From Linum tenue (lineage: Eukaryota; Streptophyta; Magnoliopsida; Malpighiales; Linaceae), in assembly GCA_946122785.1 (NCBI GenBank), contig CAMGYJ010000009.1, forward strand, positions 27,935,633-27,999,632: DNA of 64,000 nucleotides. The letters are read 5' to 3'. Shown here one piece after another: positions 1 to 11,547 of the stretch; the stretch's first letter is position 1, and each line of letters begins with the position of its first letter. The notes beneath the pieces are model-generated. The model was given only the letters and a program-made list of their open reading frames with translations, ran no database searches and had not been told where the DNA came from. The position numbers and the translations under genes are program-made.

Positions 1-1345
1 CAGCTCCTAGAATCTCTGAAATAAAATGGGATTTAGTCCATCCAAGCCGGAGCTTTAAGCAGGCCCATGGCCATCACTGCCGTCTTCAGCTCCTCTTCCG
101 ACATCTCCCTCCCCAACGGTTCCACCTCCGACAACGGGAGCAGCGGGAAATTATGTGGTAACGGGTGAGTTGGGACTCCCTCATGTGTGAATAGCATACC
201 ATAGTACGTGCAGGCCATATTCATTAGCTCATTCTGATCTTCCACCAAACACCTTGGCTATTTTTCAGACCTACTATCTGATTCCTTTTCCTTCTATGTA
301 GGGTCCGAGCATGGAAATACTTCATGTTGCGGTCCCCCCACGTCGTCCACTCTAGGCTGAATTTTTGGCACCACATTTTCTCTTCCTGTAGTAGTACTTC
401 CTCCAATTCCGATCGCAGGAGAGACGCAAGCGCCTGGTGGTCCGAGTCCCCACCCTATCTTTTTTCTAGGGCTTCAATTCTTTGTAACAGTCTATCCTTC
501 CACCTAAGTATGAGTATGTTGCCAAACGTAAAATGATTCCAATGGCCAACATCCTTGGCGAAGGCCATCGAACTACTACGAAGATCGGAACCCTTATCCC
601 ATGTTGTCTTCGCCATCTCTGAAAAATCCACATGCGTTAGCCAGGACGCTAGGAACTTAAAAGGCTTCGGTCTGAGGGCTGGCAGCGCTGGGGTGGTTCT
701 AATCAGCAGGGGCCAGTGATCTGACTTAATGCAAGGTAAATGTTTACTACAGTCTCCGGGAATGCAGTAACCCAGTTCGTATTTGCTAAGCCTCTGTCAA
801 GTCTCTCCTTAACTCCACTTTGAAACCAGGTAAAGGGAGGCCCCACAAATCCCAAGTCGATAAGCCCCGTGTCAAGCAAACAATACTGAAACTCCCGGAC
901 ACGGATAGCGTCGAAAGAGGCTACACCAAACTTATCTACGAACTGAGCATCAAGTTGAAATCCCCCGCGAGTAGCCACTGTATCTCCACTTCTTCGGCGA
1001 TAGTACAGAGCGTCCACCATAGCTTTCGTCTTTACCATCACATGAATGGATTGGGGGGTACGGCCCTCCTCGGCGATCTGAACACAGGACTAGTCCCATA
1101 AAAGCCAAATTCCACCCGAGAAACCCGTTGCGTCAATGACTAATGATGGATCAAGTCCCATACTATTTATGACTCGCTTCGCAAGATCTCCACTTATCCG
1201 AGGCTCCAATATCACGACTATATGTGGGCGGTACTTGCGTTTGTATTCTTTAAAGACTCGTAAGAAGCGATCGCTTTCCGCTCCCCTACTGTTCCAAGAG
1301 AAGATATTCAAATCCATCTGTAAAATGAAACAGTAGGGTACCCAA
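1..1345 (-). pseudogene. LINE-1 type ORF2, endonuclease part (decayed)
   Basis: Reading the minus strand from about 1345 downwards gives the start of a plant L1 ORF2. An N-terminal endonuclease/exonuclease/phosphatase segment contains NIFSWNSRGA and, later, GFSGGIWLLWD (about 1090-1345). A second segment at 703-1041 carries DLGFVGPPFTWF and RLDRGLAN, typical of the endonuclease C-terminal half. The pre-RT linker at 224-406 contains GDRNMKYFHA, and 33-248 leads into the reverse transcriptase, which runs off the window at base 1. The frame changes several times and stops interrupt it, so it cannot make a working protein. The endonuclease would nick target DNA for target-primed reverse transcription. 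Confident as a LINE remnant; the exact subfamily is unknown. Confidence 0.85.
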
Positions 1346-1800
1346 TATTTCTTTACTGGGGAGTTAGAGACACCCGCCGGGGGGGGGGGGGGGGGGGGGT
1401 ATCCGTAGTCTCCTTCGACAGGACGGCGGCCCAACACTCTTGGCCGAAGATGACGTCCTTTGCTCAGGTGAGTTGTGCATGGCGTTGCTAGGTACAACCC
1501 CGCCACCTTGTTCCAGCTCTGCATTTTGAGACTCGACAGCTGACATATTTGCCGCGTCTCTTTCGACTGGTGTAGCCTCGCCTGCTTTTGTATGCCTTGG
1601 AGTTTCTCGGATCATGGAGACATGTACATGTACTGCTCCTATTATCGGAGGATGCTCCCCTGTCCCCTTTGTTGCTTCCGCTCTACCTTGGCCGGGGGTC
1701 TCTCCCGTACTTGTTTCCTGAGACAGGCCGACCTCCTGATTTTTATTCCGTATTCCGGTTTCAACCCCCAAACTTGTTGGCTTGCATACGGTCAGTAACC
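1346..1800 (-). pseudogene. LINE ORF1 tail and ORF1/ORF2 junction
   Basis: This stretch lies immediately upstream of the ORF2 start on the minus strand. An open frame at 1364-1771 encodes a low-complexity, polar, proline-rich tail of the kind that ends plant L1 ORF1 proteins after the zinc knuckle. A run of about 20 G on the plus strand (about 1380-1399) reads as poly-proline. It is also a likely slippage site, because the frame differs on either side of it. No RNA-binding domain or zinc knuckle remains here. The assignment rests mainly on position. Confidence 0.5.
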
Positions 1801-2246
1801 ATTAGTTACCGACCTATGAGTAACTAAATACGGACCTTTAGATCTAAGGGGGTCCAGAAAATCCAGATCTAAGGGTTGTGAATTAAAGACATTTTAATTT
1901 CCCTACTTTTCTTAATCGGCTCTTATTTTCTTCGTTCTAACTTGGATTTCAATTTTTTTGCACAGATGGAATGAGTTCGTTGTGCTATACAAAATGAGAT
2001 CAATTTTCAATATTTTTCGAGAAACTTTTTTGCATAGATGGAATGAGTTCGTTGTGCTCAACAAATCGAAAAGTATCCACTTTAGATTGACCAATCAAAG
2101 AAGGGATATTAAGATACCGATCTCGTTGACCTATCAAACCAATACCCAAGAATTTGCAGTAAATAGGTACCATCTTCTGGATATTCGTAAGAACGTATAA
2201 GAATCATCCGCGAATAGTAGGTGAGAAATAGTCGGGCAATGATTAT
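1801..2246. repeat. Non-coding stretch with a 71-bp tandem duplication
   Basis: No convincing gene. Two near-identical copies of a segment centred on AGATGGAATGAGTTCGTTGT lie at about 1953-1987 and 2024-2058, about 71 bp apart. The surrounding DNA is AT-rich and separates two minus-strand LINE fragments. Confidence 0.5.
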
Positions 2247-2640
2247 TCATCTGAACTCCATGAAGCTCTCGACGCGACAAAGCGCAAACAAGAGGGGAGA
2301 AAAGGGGTCACCTTGGCATAAGCCTCGAGAATAGTAGGTAAAATAACAAGCAGGCTGTCCATTAACCATCACCGAAAAAGACGTCGTAGTAGCACATTCC
2401 CGAATCCAATGAATCCAAATAGGAGAGAACAAATAATCCGGCAATTACCTCTTCCTCATCCTTCATTTCCCCAACTTTCTCAGGATCACAAAAAAATAAG
2501 GTCATTCAATTCGATCATATGGAACTTTTCCCTCTCTTGACGCTTATTCTCGATGAAATGCATTACTTTATGAGCAATTAACACATTGTCCACGATTTGT
2601 CTATCCTGAACAAAGCTGTTCCATTCCGGAGAACTGGCAA
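2247..2640 (-). pseudogene. LINE reverse transcriptase fragment
   Basis: Minus-strand reading gives consecutive RT palm/finger motifs of plant LINEs in more than one frame. SFVQDRQIVDNVLIAHKVMH lies at about 2540-2640, followed by IHWIRECATTTSFSVMVNG and LCQGDPFSPLLFALC at about 2265-2420. The catalytic FADD block is absent. It lies upstream of, and out of order with, the ORF2 at 1-1345, so it belongs to a separate insertion or a rearranged copy. Confidence 0.8.
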
Positions 2641-3330
2641 AGACTTATTGTTGTTTTTGTTCTACAGACTCGATAGTAAACCCAAGTGCGGAATGGTAGA
2701 CGCAAGAATTTGAAGATTATTTGCAAACTTCATGAAGAATTTCAATCTATGCAGACGGAAGAGCGATTAATCTAGTTGTTCTTGTTTTGAGTTCAGATAC
2801 TTAATACTTGTCAATAATTTTACTCTTTTTCTTTATTGTTTGTACATGTTATTATCGAAAGTTTTCAGTATATAATAAAGAAAGCTTCCTAAATATGTCT
2901 ATCAATATATACTTTATTTTCGTAAATCAAATTATATATGTGAGCAGTATAATTCACATGAGCATGACAAATGATCGTGATGAACAGTGAGTGGGAAAAA
3001 ATGGGGGGGGGGGGGAGGAGCTCTCTCCTTTCTCCTCCGATTCTACAACCTAGTCGGAGAAATCTTGTTTGCCATGGCTTTGGTGATCCTCATGTTTTGC
3101 CTTCAGAATCAATTTCGTCAGCGTGAGGCAGGTGGAGAGACCTGCACAGACTCGCCGCACCGCCTTCCGATGGGCAACTTGAATATGGGGGATGTGAACG
3201 AAGTGAACCCCCCAAGCCGTCGACGAAATGGAAGCCGTGATCGGTAACGTGGCTATGTAGCCATCCCAAAATAAGGGTTGGTAAACGACGCCTAGAAGCT
3301 ACTCAGGTTAAAATCGAGGAGTATAGAAAT
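2641..3330. other. AT-rich spacer, then possible LINE leader
   Basis: 2641-2985 is AT-rich and shows no gene. A poly-G run at about 3004-3016 is followed by a moderately GC-rich stretch with a short open frame (2987-3247) that I do not recognise. It leads directly into the LINE ORF1 on the plus strand and may be that element's 5' untranslated region. That is inference from position only. Confidence 0.3.
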
Positions 3331-5102
3331 GGGTTGTTAAAACGAAGACGCGAGACAAAAGAAAGTGTCTGGCGATTCTCGCTCCCTAGTTCGATGGAGG
3401 TTGATCAAGAATCCCAGGAGGTAGCTACTTCTCCGGTGCCTCCCGAGACCAGCGATGTTAAAAGCCTCGCTGTTGATGGCGAAATCCACATTCTAACTAC
3501 GTTTCCTGATTATGGGAGGGCTACCATTCCATGCACCGGGAAGAACCCTTTGTCAGGTCGGGAACCTAATGACGGTGGCAAACTGCATCGTAGGCCGGTG
3601 GAAATCCGTAGTGGATCTGTTGGGCGAATATTTCCCCGAGATACCAATCCCGTAATTCTCGGAGTTTCACTTGTTTATCCAGAAGTTTGGTTACTCGGAA
3701 TAAGAGTCCTACACTGGAAATAAAACTAATAAACCTATACCGAGTTGGAGTTTTCAATCGGGGGCCGGCTCTGCTTGTTCCTTTAAAAACCCTTTCCTAG
3801 GAACGTGTTTCACTACCCTGCGTAGCGTCGAGCATCCGCAAAGAACAGCTGTCTCGCGATCGAATCCTATACACCCTCCAACTTAAGGTATTAGTTTCTT
3901 TCCCTCCTGCCTTTTTACCATTAAGTCTGGCAGTATTGGCATTGCCAGGGCCTTGGCGGTGGAGACCATGCAGACTACATGCATGGACGTCCTGCCTATG
4001 ACGAGTCCGACACCAATTAAGGTGAATCGGCTCGATACTAACTCGCTTTCACTCCCGTGTCCCCATGCTTGTATGATGGCTCGTGTCTCCTCCGACCAAG
4101 TGGTGGAATTCTCGATGGAAGAAGTGCAATCTTCAAAATACCGCACTGAGCACTCACTGCTGGGCCGTCTCTTCTCCAAGAACCGGATCACCACAATGGA
4201 AGTTAGGGATGTTGTCATCACGCACTGGCAGGAGAAAGGGAATTTGAAGGTGGTATTGACCAAACAAGGATTATTTGAATTTACTCTGTCCTCTGAGGAG
4301 ACTAAAACATGGGTTATTAAAAGAATGCCGTGGGTGGTTAAAGACTTGATCTTACACTTGAGATCATGGACAACGAACATCTCGAAAAAGTTCTCTGATG
4401 ACCTGGCTATTGAACGTGAAGGAGGATTGTTGCACACAACAGTTCAGGAGGAAGATGGCCACGAGTAAGCTCGGTCAGGTCCTGGAGGCTGGGGTTTTTG
4501 CTAGTCATGAAACTGGTGAGCGGTTTGTGAAGATGAGAACGGTGATAGACCTCACCAAACCGTTGCGATCACAAATCATGGCTGCCAATGATGATACTGG
4601 GTGCTTCTGGGTCTCACTAAAGTACGAATATTTACCATCCTTCTGCTTCAATTGTGGGCGGGTAGGGCACTTCATCAGTCAATGTACCTTTGAACCCCCA
4701 ACTGGTAAGGAAAAATTTGGCCCGCACATGTCCACCAAGAAACTGGGCATTTGACTGTATGACTCGGAGGATGATGCTCAACAGTTCCGTGGCAAATCAA
4801 AGTCTGCTTGGGTCAACACTGCGCTGGGAGAGTGCATGGATGGACATGTGCACAACCGGCTCCAAGAGGGGGGGGGGTCGCTGAGCTGGGCCTTGAAGAC
4901 CGCCAGGGCGATGCGCAAGGGAGAGCGAGTCCGAGGCTTGCTTCGGGTAAACCGGTTTTCCATCACAAGAGAAGAAGACCAAGAGGCTTCCCTGTGAGGA
5001 GGCCGTCGCGGGCTAGTCCCGATCGCCACATACGCTAGCGCTCCCCGTTGCCAAGCCGAGCTGGGCCCATGCGGGGCAATCCTGGGGTGGAAGTATTCTG
5101 GG
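3331..5102 (+). pseudogene. LINE ORF1 (DUF4283 plus CCHC zinc knuckle)
   Basis: The gag-like RNA-binding protein of a plant L1. The conserved DUF4283-type domain is at about 4100-4400, with LGRLFSKNRITTMEVRDVVI, an FTLSSEET segment and PWVVKDLILHLRSW. After a frameshift near 4400-4450 the second half reads FVKMRTVIDLTKPLRSQI and then the zinc knuckle CFNCGRVGHFISQC (CX2CX4HX4C, about 4640-4685). 3331-3720 is an open polar N-terminal region of uncertain membership. 4755-5102 is a GC-rich tail. ORF2 of the same orientation resumes only at 9703, with element A in between and the endonuclease and early RT missing. Confidence 0.75.
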
Positions 5103-5610
5103 CAAAACACGGTCGAGGACACGGCCGTGTTTTACTTTTTCCCGCCCGTGTTTTTCCTCCAGCAGCCCTCATCGGCCAAAACACGGTCGTGCCTAAAATA
5201 TGGACACGGCCGTGTTTTTCTTTAGGCCAGTCCGTGTTTTCACTGCCGAACCTGTTCCCCGATATTCAATGCTTCGTTTCTCCCTCATCCGGACTCCAAA
5301 TCAGTCGCCGTTTGATCCCAGACGCTCGTAGTCTCGTCCTCTTTCTTTTCATGACAAACTTGCATGATTCTTTGTCCATAAAGTGAGATAGAAATCCATT
5401 CTTCTTCAGGTCACGCCCGAGTTTCTTCTCCCTAATCGCCAATTGATCTCTGATTGACTTGAAGCTTGGGCCTATGCTTCACTTTATGTGCTAGGACCTG
5501 AAATGTAACGAAGGAACACAACCTAGCGTAAAATAGGACAAAGAAGTGATAATGCAAGCTTAAACGATCAAGAAACAAAGGGAAAAAAATGTGCAAATAT
5601 CGAGTCATCA
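5103..5610 (-). repeat. Element A 3' LTR, truncated
   Basis: Closely matches 9188-9695 (first 508 bases of the LTR in sense orientation, starting TGATGACT). Homology stops abruptly at 5103, just before the AAAACACGGTCG palindromic motifs lose their partner sequence, so about 860 bases of this LTR are deleted. The palindromic AACACGGCCGTGTT-type motifs lie at about 5103-5240. Confidence 0.85.
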
Positions 5611-5612
5611 AA

Positions 5613-5627
5613 TCCCCCCACACTTAA
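5613..5627 (-). other. Element A terminal polypurine tract
   Basis: Minus-strand TTAAGTGTGGGGG directly precedes the 3' LTR, in the position where plus-strand DNA priming starts. The same sequence is found before the 3' LTRs of B (31009-31022) and C (58356-58370). Confidence 0.75.
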
Positions 5628-5916
5628 CCGTTTGCTTGTCCCCAAGAAAACCTAACTCAAACCAATGCAGCTCTCCAGACCTCTATAGCAACATACAACC
5701 CCGATCGTCGGTAGAGGATTTCCTAGATCATATAGCAGCTTACAAGGTCAACTGGTCTTCTAAGACGTTCCCTATCTCTCTCAATACGAGTACTAGACTC
5801 AAGCCAGGACCATGAGAAGAAGTAGAAGTAAGACAGTCAGTTCATGGATAAAGGGACTCACACCATTCACAACCAAGGACTCGTTGTACCGGGGTGCTCT
5901 TTCACTTCATTTCACC

Positions 5917-5990
5917 GTTGGAACCCCTTTTTCACTTTCATTTTACTTACTTTTTTTCCCCCTTTTTATTCACTTAGCGGGGGTTCCAAC
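5917..5990 (-). other. 11-bp stem with 52-nt purine loop (element A copy)
   Basis: Perfect 11-bp inverted repeat GTTGGAACCCC (5917-5927) and GGGGTTCCAAC (5980-5990). The 52 bases between are pyrimidine-rich on the plus strand, so purine-rich in the element's sense RNA. Elements B and C hold the same structure at the corresponding place (30648-30719 and 57527-57595). In C the stem sequence is wholly different. Role unknown. Confidence 0.7.
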
Positions 5991-6609
5991 TGCAGTCTTT
6001 TGCACGATCGACCCTTATTAGTCGAGCAGGAGCAATTTCTGTACATCTGGCGCTCGCCAGAGTACTTCTTTTAACTCCTTCTCCTCAACTCGTGTGGAGG
6101 GTCAATGAAATTAAGTGGGGTCGGAAGCTCTATCCGTGCCCTTAAAAACACATCCTCGAGTAGGCAAACCGTTCAACGGGTGGAAGTTTTACTTGTACTA
6201 GAGACAGCTTAGCTTAACCTTGTAGGAGTACCCCACTAAGGATCACTAAAGTCTCTTCCAAAACCCGATTTTGTGCAATGAACGGTGCCACACACGTTGG
6301 GATTACCCCATGTTTAAGATTTCAATGATTTCGACATGGAGGACCAACTGCTTTTCATTTTTCACATGAGCACCCTGTTCGATACACGAGTCCATAACAC
6401 AATCCAAACAGAGTCACCATTACCACATGAATTCAACGGTCTTAGCTCCACTAATTCACAAAATCAACTGGCACAACAGAGAGCCAGATAGGAAAAATCT
6501 TATACTTCAACATCCTCTATAGTGCTACACTACCTCCCTAGGTTGCACATTACTATAGAGACCGTCAATTCAAAGCACACTAAGCAGTCAATTTGCAAGG
6601 AAACACGTA

Positions 6610-6657
6610 CTTGGAGCCCTCAAATTTAAAAATTTGGACAGTGGACTAGGCTCCAAG
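6610..6657 (-). other. Conserved two-stem hairpin (element A copy)
   Basis: Outer 9-bp stem CTTGGAGCC (6610-6618) with GGCTCCAAG (6649-6657). Inner 6-bp stem CAAATT (6621-6626) with AATTTG (6631-6636) and a 4-nt loop. It sits about 40 bases downstream, in sense direction, of the internal G-tract at 6699-6719. Equivalent copies are at 29980-30027 and 56893-56940. Confidence 0.65.
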
Positions 6658-6698
6658 CACACAAACAGCCAAACATTCACCCGCATACATAATCGAAC

Positions 6699-6719
6699 AC
6701 CCCCCCCCCCACACTTAAG
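6699..6719 (-). other. Element A internal G-tract (second PPT-like site)
   Basis: Minus-strand CTTAAGTGTGGGGGGGGG, preceded in sense direction by a CCATTGAGAACAATGTC motif. It repeats the core of the terminal tract about 1.1 kb before the LTR. B and C have it at 29926-29943 and 56842-56859. Athila elements are known to carry a CTTAAGTTTGGGGG-type sequence here. Whether it primes a central plus strand is unproven. Confidence 0.6.
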
Positions 6720-6944
6720 CACGACATTGTTCTCAATGGAGGAAAGATAAGGAGGGTAGAATGAAGTTACCAGATAAAGGGTGAATGACGGTGGACGAGG
6801 CAGACGGTGCATTCCAGGAGGAGAGAGTAGTCGGAGCACAAACACCACACAAAATCTCACAAAGGTTAAGTTATTGACTCTAAAATCAAAGAACAAAACT
6901 GACTCGACCGAGGAGAAAAAGAGAAAGAAATGCAAACCGACTGG

Positions 6945-6960
6945 TTGGGTTGCCTCCCAA
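6945..6960 (-). other. AGGCAA-loop hairpin after the ORF (element A copy)
   Basis: In sense orientation, TTGGG, loop AGGCAA, CCCAA, preceded by AAGAAGCGCTTA. The same loop and flank occur after pol in B (27064-27081) and C (55838-55855) with other stem pairs. Confidence 0.65.
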
Positions 6961-6985
6961 TAAGCGCTTCTTTCATGTCGTGAGC

Positions 6986-8185
6986 CGGACGATAGCTCCT
7001 AAGTTTCGGTCCACCACAAAACCTCCTTGAAGTTGAGGTTCTCGCAATGAGGTGGAGTCTCAAGTCACGAGCATGTGGTATGACAGGTGATGGAAGCTCG
7101 TGCACTTGATGCGGATGAAGTCTCCACCCTCGAGACCTCTTCTTCTCTTCTCTCTTCTCACTGCCCCAAACTAGATATGACAGCATCTATTGACCACCAT
7201 CGCGTCCACCAAGAGGGACCGATGTCGATGTGGCCTTGGTCTGGCAAAGAGACAATGCAAATGGGTCCTTGCTAAGTAGTTCCTCGAAGTTTGGTGGAGA
7301 TATCACATGCAACTCATGGCCGATGCAAGCCTCTTCCACCTCAACTTCGCCCTCAGCCTGGACGCCAATTGCTTCTTTAACCTCCCTTCCTTATTCATGT
7401 GGTATCACCCCTGGGAAATGATTAAGAACTCCTTCTGCTTCACTTTCGTCATCCTCCACAACTTCTTTCTACACCCTTTCTCGCTCTTCTTCTTCTAGCA
7501 CGGATTGGAGAGCAAGTTGCCCATCAATTTCTTTCATGAGATCTTCTTGCATCTCCTCACTCATGCTCGCCTCTTCAAAGCTCAGTTTGGAATGTGGGAA
7601 GGTGTGGTCGGCTACGACAGGACATTCCTGATCATGATCATCACGGGAGCTCTCCGCGACAACTTCTGTGTGCTCCACCATGTCCTTGTGCCTTCTTCTT
7701 CCTCCTCCTCTTCTAGTATGGTAGCAGAAGGGTGATCTTGAGCAGGTTGTGCACAAGATCGCTCAAGATCATCGACGCTCTTCTTAAGGCTCAGGAGGAT
7801 CTCCTCTGTTTCACGATAGGCCTGGGTACAAAGATCCATCCTAGATAATGATCTCTCACTGTCTCGAGCAAACTGCTCCATGAGAAGCCTCAATTCATAG
7901 TTTGGATCTGGCTGTGGAGTGTAGCATGGCTCTGCAGAATGGCCCGTGAAGGCCGCCATGGGTAACTCCAGCTCTGATGGCCCTTCTGGTTGTGGGAGAA
8001 ATTCTTCTTGATAATGAAGTTGTTCTTGATATGCCCAGGGGTCTGATTGTTCACCGTAGTAAGAGGGTTGGTACTGGAACCCGAATCCATAGTCATCTCC
8101 CCCTTGATTGCTCCAGGGGGTCTCGGGGTAATACCACTAGGATGGTGGTGGATACCCCCAATGATTGGAGAAGCCATGAGGATCC
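6986..8185 (-). pseudogene. Element A single ORF, gag-like
   Basis: The only long reading frame of element A starts with ATG at 8185 (MDPHGFSNHWG). It runs, with an early stop codon, a frameshift in a GAA-rich stretch near 7700-7760 and later stops, to just before the AGGCAA hairpin. The first part is rich in Y, P, Q and W (FQYQPSYYGEQSDPWAYQEQ), like the C-terminal region of Athila Gag. It is followed by a helical, probably coiled-coil stretch (LMEQFARDSERSLSRMD, EILLSLKKSVDDLERSC) and then an acidic run of Glu. No capsid core, zinc knuckle or protease motif is visible. It may be a reduced Gag used by a non-autonomous family; its function is not known. Confidence 0.55.
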
Positions 8186-8299
8186 ATGATTCAGATCTGC
8201 ACCAACAAAAACAAAAACACCCAAGTGAAAAGCAAGGGTGGAAAAGAAAAGAAAAACTCTAAAGTAACACACTTATGCCTTTTCTAATAATCTAGAAAG

Positions 8300-8317
8300 T
8301 CCCCGGCAACGGCGCCA
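8300..8317 (-). other. Element A primer-binding site (tRNA-Asp type)
   Basis: Minus-strand TGGCGCCGTTGCCGGGGA, six bases downstream of the 5' LTR end. This is the sequence used by Athila-lineage elements, thought to pair with tRNA-Asp. It is intact here; element B carries a mutated version and element C has lost it. Confidence 0.85.
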
Positions 8318-8323
8318 AAAACT

Positions 8324-9695
8324 TGACACGCTAAAACACAACTCCTAACAAAGGCCAAGTGTAACAAATGAACGGGACTGCAATATAGTGGCTCAAGTAA
8401 TAAATATCGAATCCACGGGTCTCTAGAGTTACTATTACTCAGCTTCAGTTCATTATCTAGCAAACCAGATTAAGATGAAAGAACTAAAACTACTCTAACA
8501 AACTACAGTTAAGGTTAATCTAATTACAGGTTGGGAACTCACTTAGGTATGATTCCCCCAGCCACTAGCCAGATTAATGATTGATGATTTCTAACTTGTT
8601 TCACTTTCATTCACAATGCGGAGAATGCTTGACTAGACCTTGAGTCTCGACTAAAGGAACAAGGCCCTCTTGAATCAATTGCCTAGAGGGACGTATCCTT
8701 CTCTAGAACAACCGATCAAGGCATTTTGAACTAGATTCCCTCTATCGAATGAGGTTCTCAATCGATACAAAGCAGTGAATCAACCCTCGACTAAAGCAAT
8801 CGATCCACTACTATCAATCTATGATGCTCTATTGACCTAATCAGGTATTCGCTCTCATAGGATCAAAGCAGAATCAATAATCTCGACTAAAGCAGAATTG
8901 AATCATGAAAACATGCATAGATTGAATATGAACTCAAGATTATCAAGTAAGAGTACTCATACAATCATCCAATCAAACAAACATAGCTAGGGTTCCTCAA
9001 AACCTAAGTGAAGGGAAGTTACTCCATAGAGAAGAGAGAGAATGCAGTAAGAATCTTCAGATGATCAGTCTTCAAGTCCGGGCTTGTTCCTCGAGCTTCC
9101 AAGGCGAAGAAATCCTCCAATTCCACTCTTAGAATGCCCTCAAATCGCCCTCTCTCTCTTTGGTTCGTCCCTTGGGTGTTTGGGATCTAAAACACGGTCG
9201 AGGACATGGCCGTGTTTTACTTTTGCCCGCCCGTGTTTTGCCCCCAGCAGCCCTCAGCGGCCAAAACACGGTCGTGCCTAAAATATGGAAACGACCGTGT
9301 TTTTCTTTAGGCCAGCCCGTGTTTTTACTGCCGAACCTGTTCCCCTATATTCAATGCTTCGTTTCTCCCTCGTCCGGACTCCGAATCATTCGCCGTTTGA
9401 TCTCAGACGCTCGTAGTCTCGTCCTCTTTCTTTTCATGACAAACTTGCATGATTATTTGTCCATAAAGTGAGGTAGAAATCCATTCTTCTTCAGGTCATG
9501 CCCGAGTTTCTTCTCCCTAATCGCCAATTGATCTCTGATTGACTTGAAACTTGCGCCTATGCTTCACTTTATGTGCTAGGACCTGAAATGTAACAAAGGA
9601 ACACAACCTAGCGTAAAATAGGCCAAAGAAGAGATAATGCAAGCTTAAACGATCAAGAAACAAATGGGAAAACATGTGCAAATATCAAGTCATCA
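8324..9695 (-). repeat. Element A 5' LTR (1,372 bp)
   Basis: In sense orientation it begins TGATGACTTGATATTTGCAC and ends GCGTGTCA, directly before the primer site. Palindromic AACACGGCCGTGTT-type motifs cluster at about 9190-9325. The distal half contains CTCTATGGAGTAACTTCC and GAACCCTAG, also present in the LTRs of B and C, so the three families share an LTR ancestor. The 5' boundary at 9695 abuts LINE sequence. Confidence 0.85.
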
Positions 9696-9702
9696 CTCGG
9701 CT

Positions 9703-11354
9703 CTAGGGATGGAAGCAGAAGACTTTATCCTGGGCAGCAAAGGAGACCTTGATCAAATCGGTGGCTTTGGCTTTACCTTTACATGTTATGTCTTGTTTTC
9801 GTCTCCCTCTTTCACTCTGCCGCCTATTGGATAGACATGTGGCCATATTTTGGTGGGGAGTGGAGAATGGATAGTCTAAAATCCGATGAATGTCCTGGCG
9901 TAACATGTGCAGAAGCAAACATGATGGAGGGATGGGATTTCGCCGTTTTGAGCATTTCAATCTAGCGCTTCTTGCTAAGATTGGCTGGCGGATCCTGAAT
10001 GATCCCACTTCTCTTCTGGCCCAGGTGTATAAGGGTAAATATTTTCCAAGGGGTTGTTTCCTTGAGGCCAGGGCTCGATCTCGCCCGTCCTGGGGCTGGC
10101 AAAGCATTCTATTCAGCCCTCAATTGTTAATTAAGGGGCTTCGGTGGCAAATTAGCAATGGTCGATATGCCCCTCTGCTGGGAAATAATTGGGTACCTTG
10201 GCTACATCCGGAAAACCCTTTCCATAACCCGCAGGTTTTGCCCGCTAGGGGAGCCTTGGTGATGGCTGAGATAATATGCTCGGGGGAAGGGCGTTGGTGC
10301 GACTGGAAGATGAGCCAATGGTTTGATCCCCCAACCAGTCGGGCGATTAAGGAGATTCCTCTCCTCGCGATGATGTTGAGGATCGTCTTGTTTGACATAT
10401 GACGACCAATGGGATTTTTACAGTGAAGTCGGCCTACCATGTGACTGTTCTTCTTGATAAAAAAGAAGGACAATAGCGATCGGTGGCCAGTTGGATGGAT
10501 AGACCAAGCTGGATTCGCTTATGGAATGCCCCTATTCCCCCTAAGTTGCGCATTTTTCTCTAGCAAATTTTTAATCGTCTCCTTCCTAAGACAGAAGCCC
10601 TTATTGAAAATGATATTCCAGTCCATCTTCGCTGTCCAGTGTGGCAAGGGCTTTTTGGGATTATGCGGGCTTGGAATACCTTGGTTAAGGGATTCCTAGG
10701 CAGACGTTTCCTTTATTCATGAAAAAATTGATGATGTGTATTCACCAGCCTCATCTGCTGATGGTAGTTGGCTAGTTGCTGCTATTCTTTGGCGTATCTG
10801 GCGATCTCGTAATTGGGTTGTTTTTTATGGCAAGCAGTTTGGGATCCCAGCTCTCATGCTTCAATTTAATCAGCAGTATCAGGAATGGATAAGCTTGCCT
10901 GGGGATAGGGCTCATCCACGGCCCCCGGTTAGTGCTAGTCCGCCGCTGGGGACTGGCAATCCTGGGTCGTTCATTTGTAAGTGGGATGGGCTACCAAGCG
11001 TGGTTCTCATTCCGCAAGAGGAATGGTTGTCCTAACTTCGGCCGGATGGTTGTAGGGGTTAAGGGTGTTCAATTTGGTGTCATTGATGACCCTTTGGTTG
11101 CTGAGGTGCTCACACTCCGGGATGTTGTTCATTGGTGTAGTGCGGCTGGGTTTACAGACGTACAATTCGAAGGAGATGCTCAGGTAATAGTTGGTAAACT
11201 CAACCACTCTGAGGTCAGAGACAGCCGGATTGGAGCCCTTCAAGAGGAAGTTCTGCATTGCTTATCTAACCAACAAGGGTTTAGTGTTCGGTTTGTAGGT
11301 CGGCGTAATAATAGGGTAGCCCATTTGGTGGCTCAGAAAGCCCTTCTCTTGTAC
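9703..11354 (+). pseudogene. LINE ORF2 C-terminal part (late RT, zf-RVT, RNase H)
   Basis: Plus strand. ETLIKSVALA-type RT thumb motif at about 9745, then GGMGFRRFEHFNLALLAKIGW and a long zf-RVT segment (9890-10400). A degenerate stretch follows, then an RNase H-like domain (about 11040-11354) with VQFEGDAQVIVGKLN and RNNRVAHLVA. At least three frame changes and several stops interrupt it. Its 3' end and poly(A) tail are cut off by the 5' LTR of element B at 11355. The sequence just before the cut ends TGTAC, the likely target duplication of B. Confidence 0.8.
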
Positions 11355-11547
11355 TGATAGACCATCGATTGCACATGTTTTTACCCCTATTCTTGAGCCG
11401 TTTGAGATGTTGATTCTCGTGTTTTAAACCGATTTCACTCGAGGTTGTGCGTTTATGTCATATTTCAGGGCTTGACGTTGGAATCGAGGCGAAGAAACGA
11501 GTTTCGGGTCGAAAGGAGCACGTTTGGGTTGAAGTGTGATGGAGGAG

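Larger units (their letters stand above)
5103..9695 (-). mobile_element. Element A: non-autonomous Athila-like LTR retrotransposon
   Basis: Minus-strand Ty3/gypsy element. Its 5' LTR is 8324-9695, with a tRNA-Asp-type primer site next to it (8300-8317). Its internal region is 5611-8323, and a truncated 3' LTR (5103-5610) ends at the border with LINE DNA. The internal region carries one broken gag-like ORF and no recognisable protease, RT, RNase H or integrase. It would therefore have depended on a related element such as B. The last kilobase of the internal region (5611-6720) is closely similar to 29926-31025 of element B, although the palindromic cores of the two LTRs differ. Five bases after the 5' LTR are CTCGG; the partner duplication is lost with the truncated LTR. 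Confidence 0.85.

Noticed and set aside
4763..4767. CTCGG as the second target duplication of element A
   Set aside because: The same 5 bases flank the 5' LTR, but LTR homology starts only at 5103 and 4768 does not match the LTR end, so it is a chance match.
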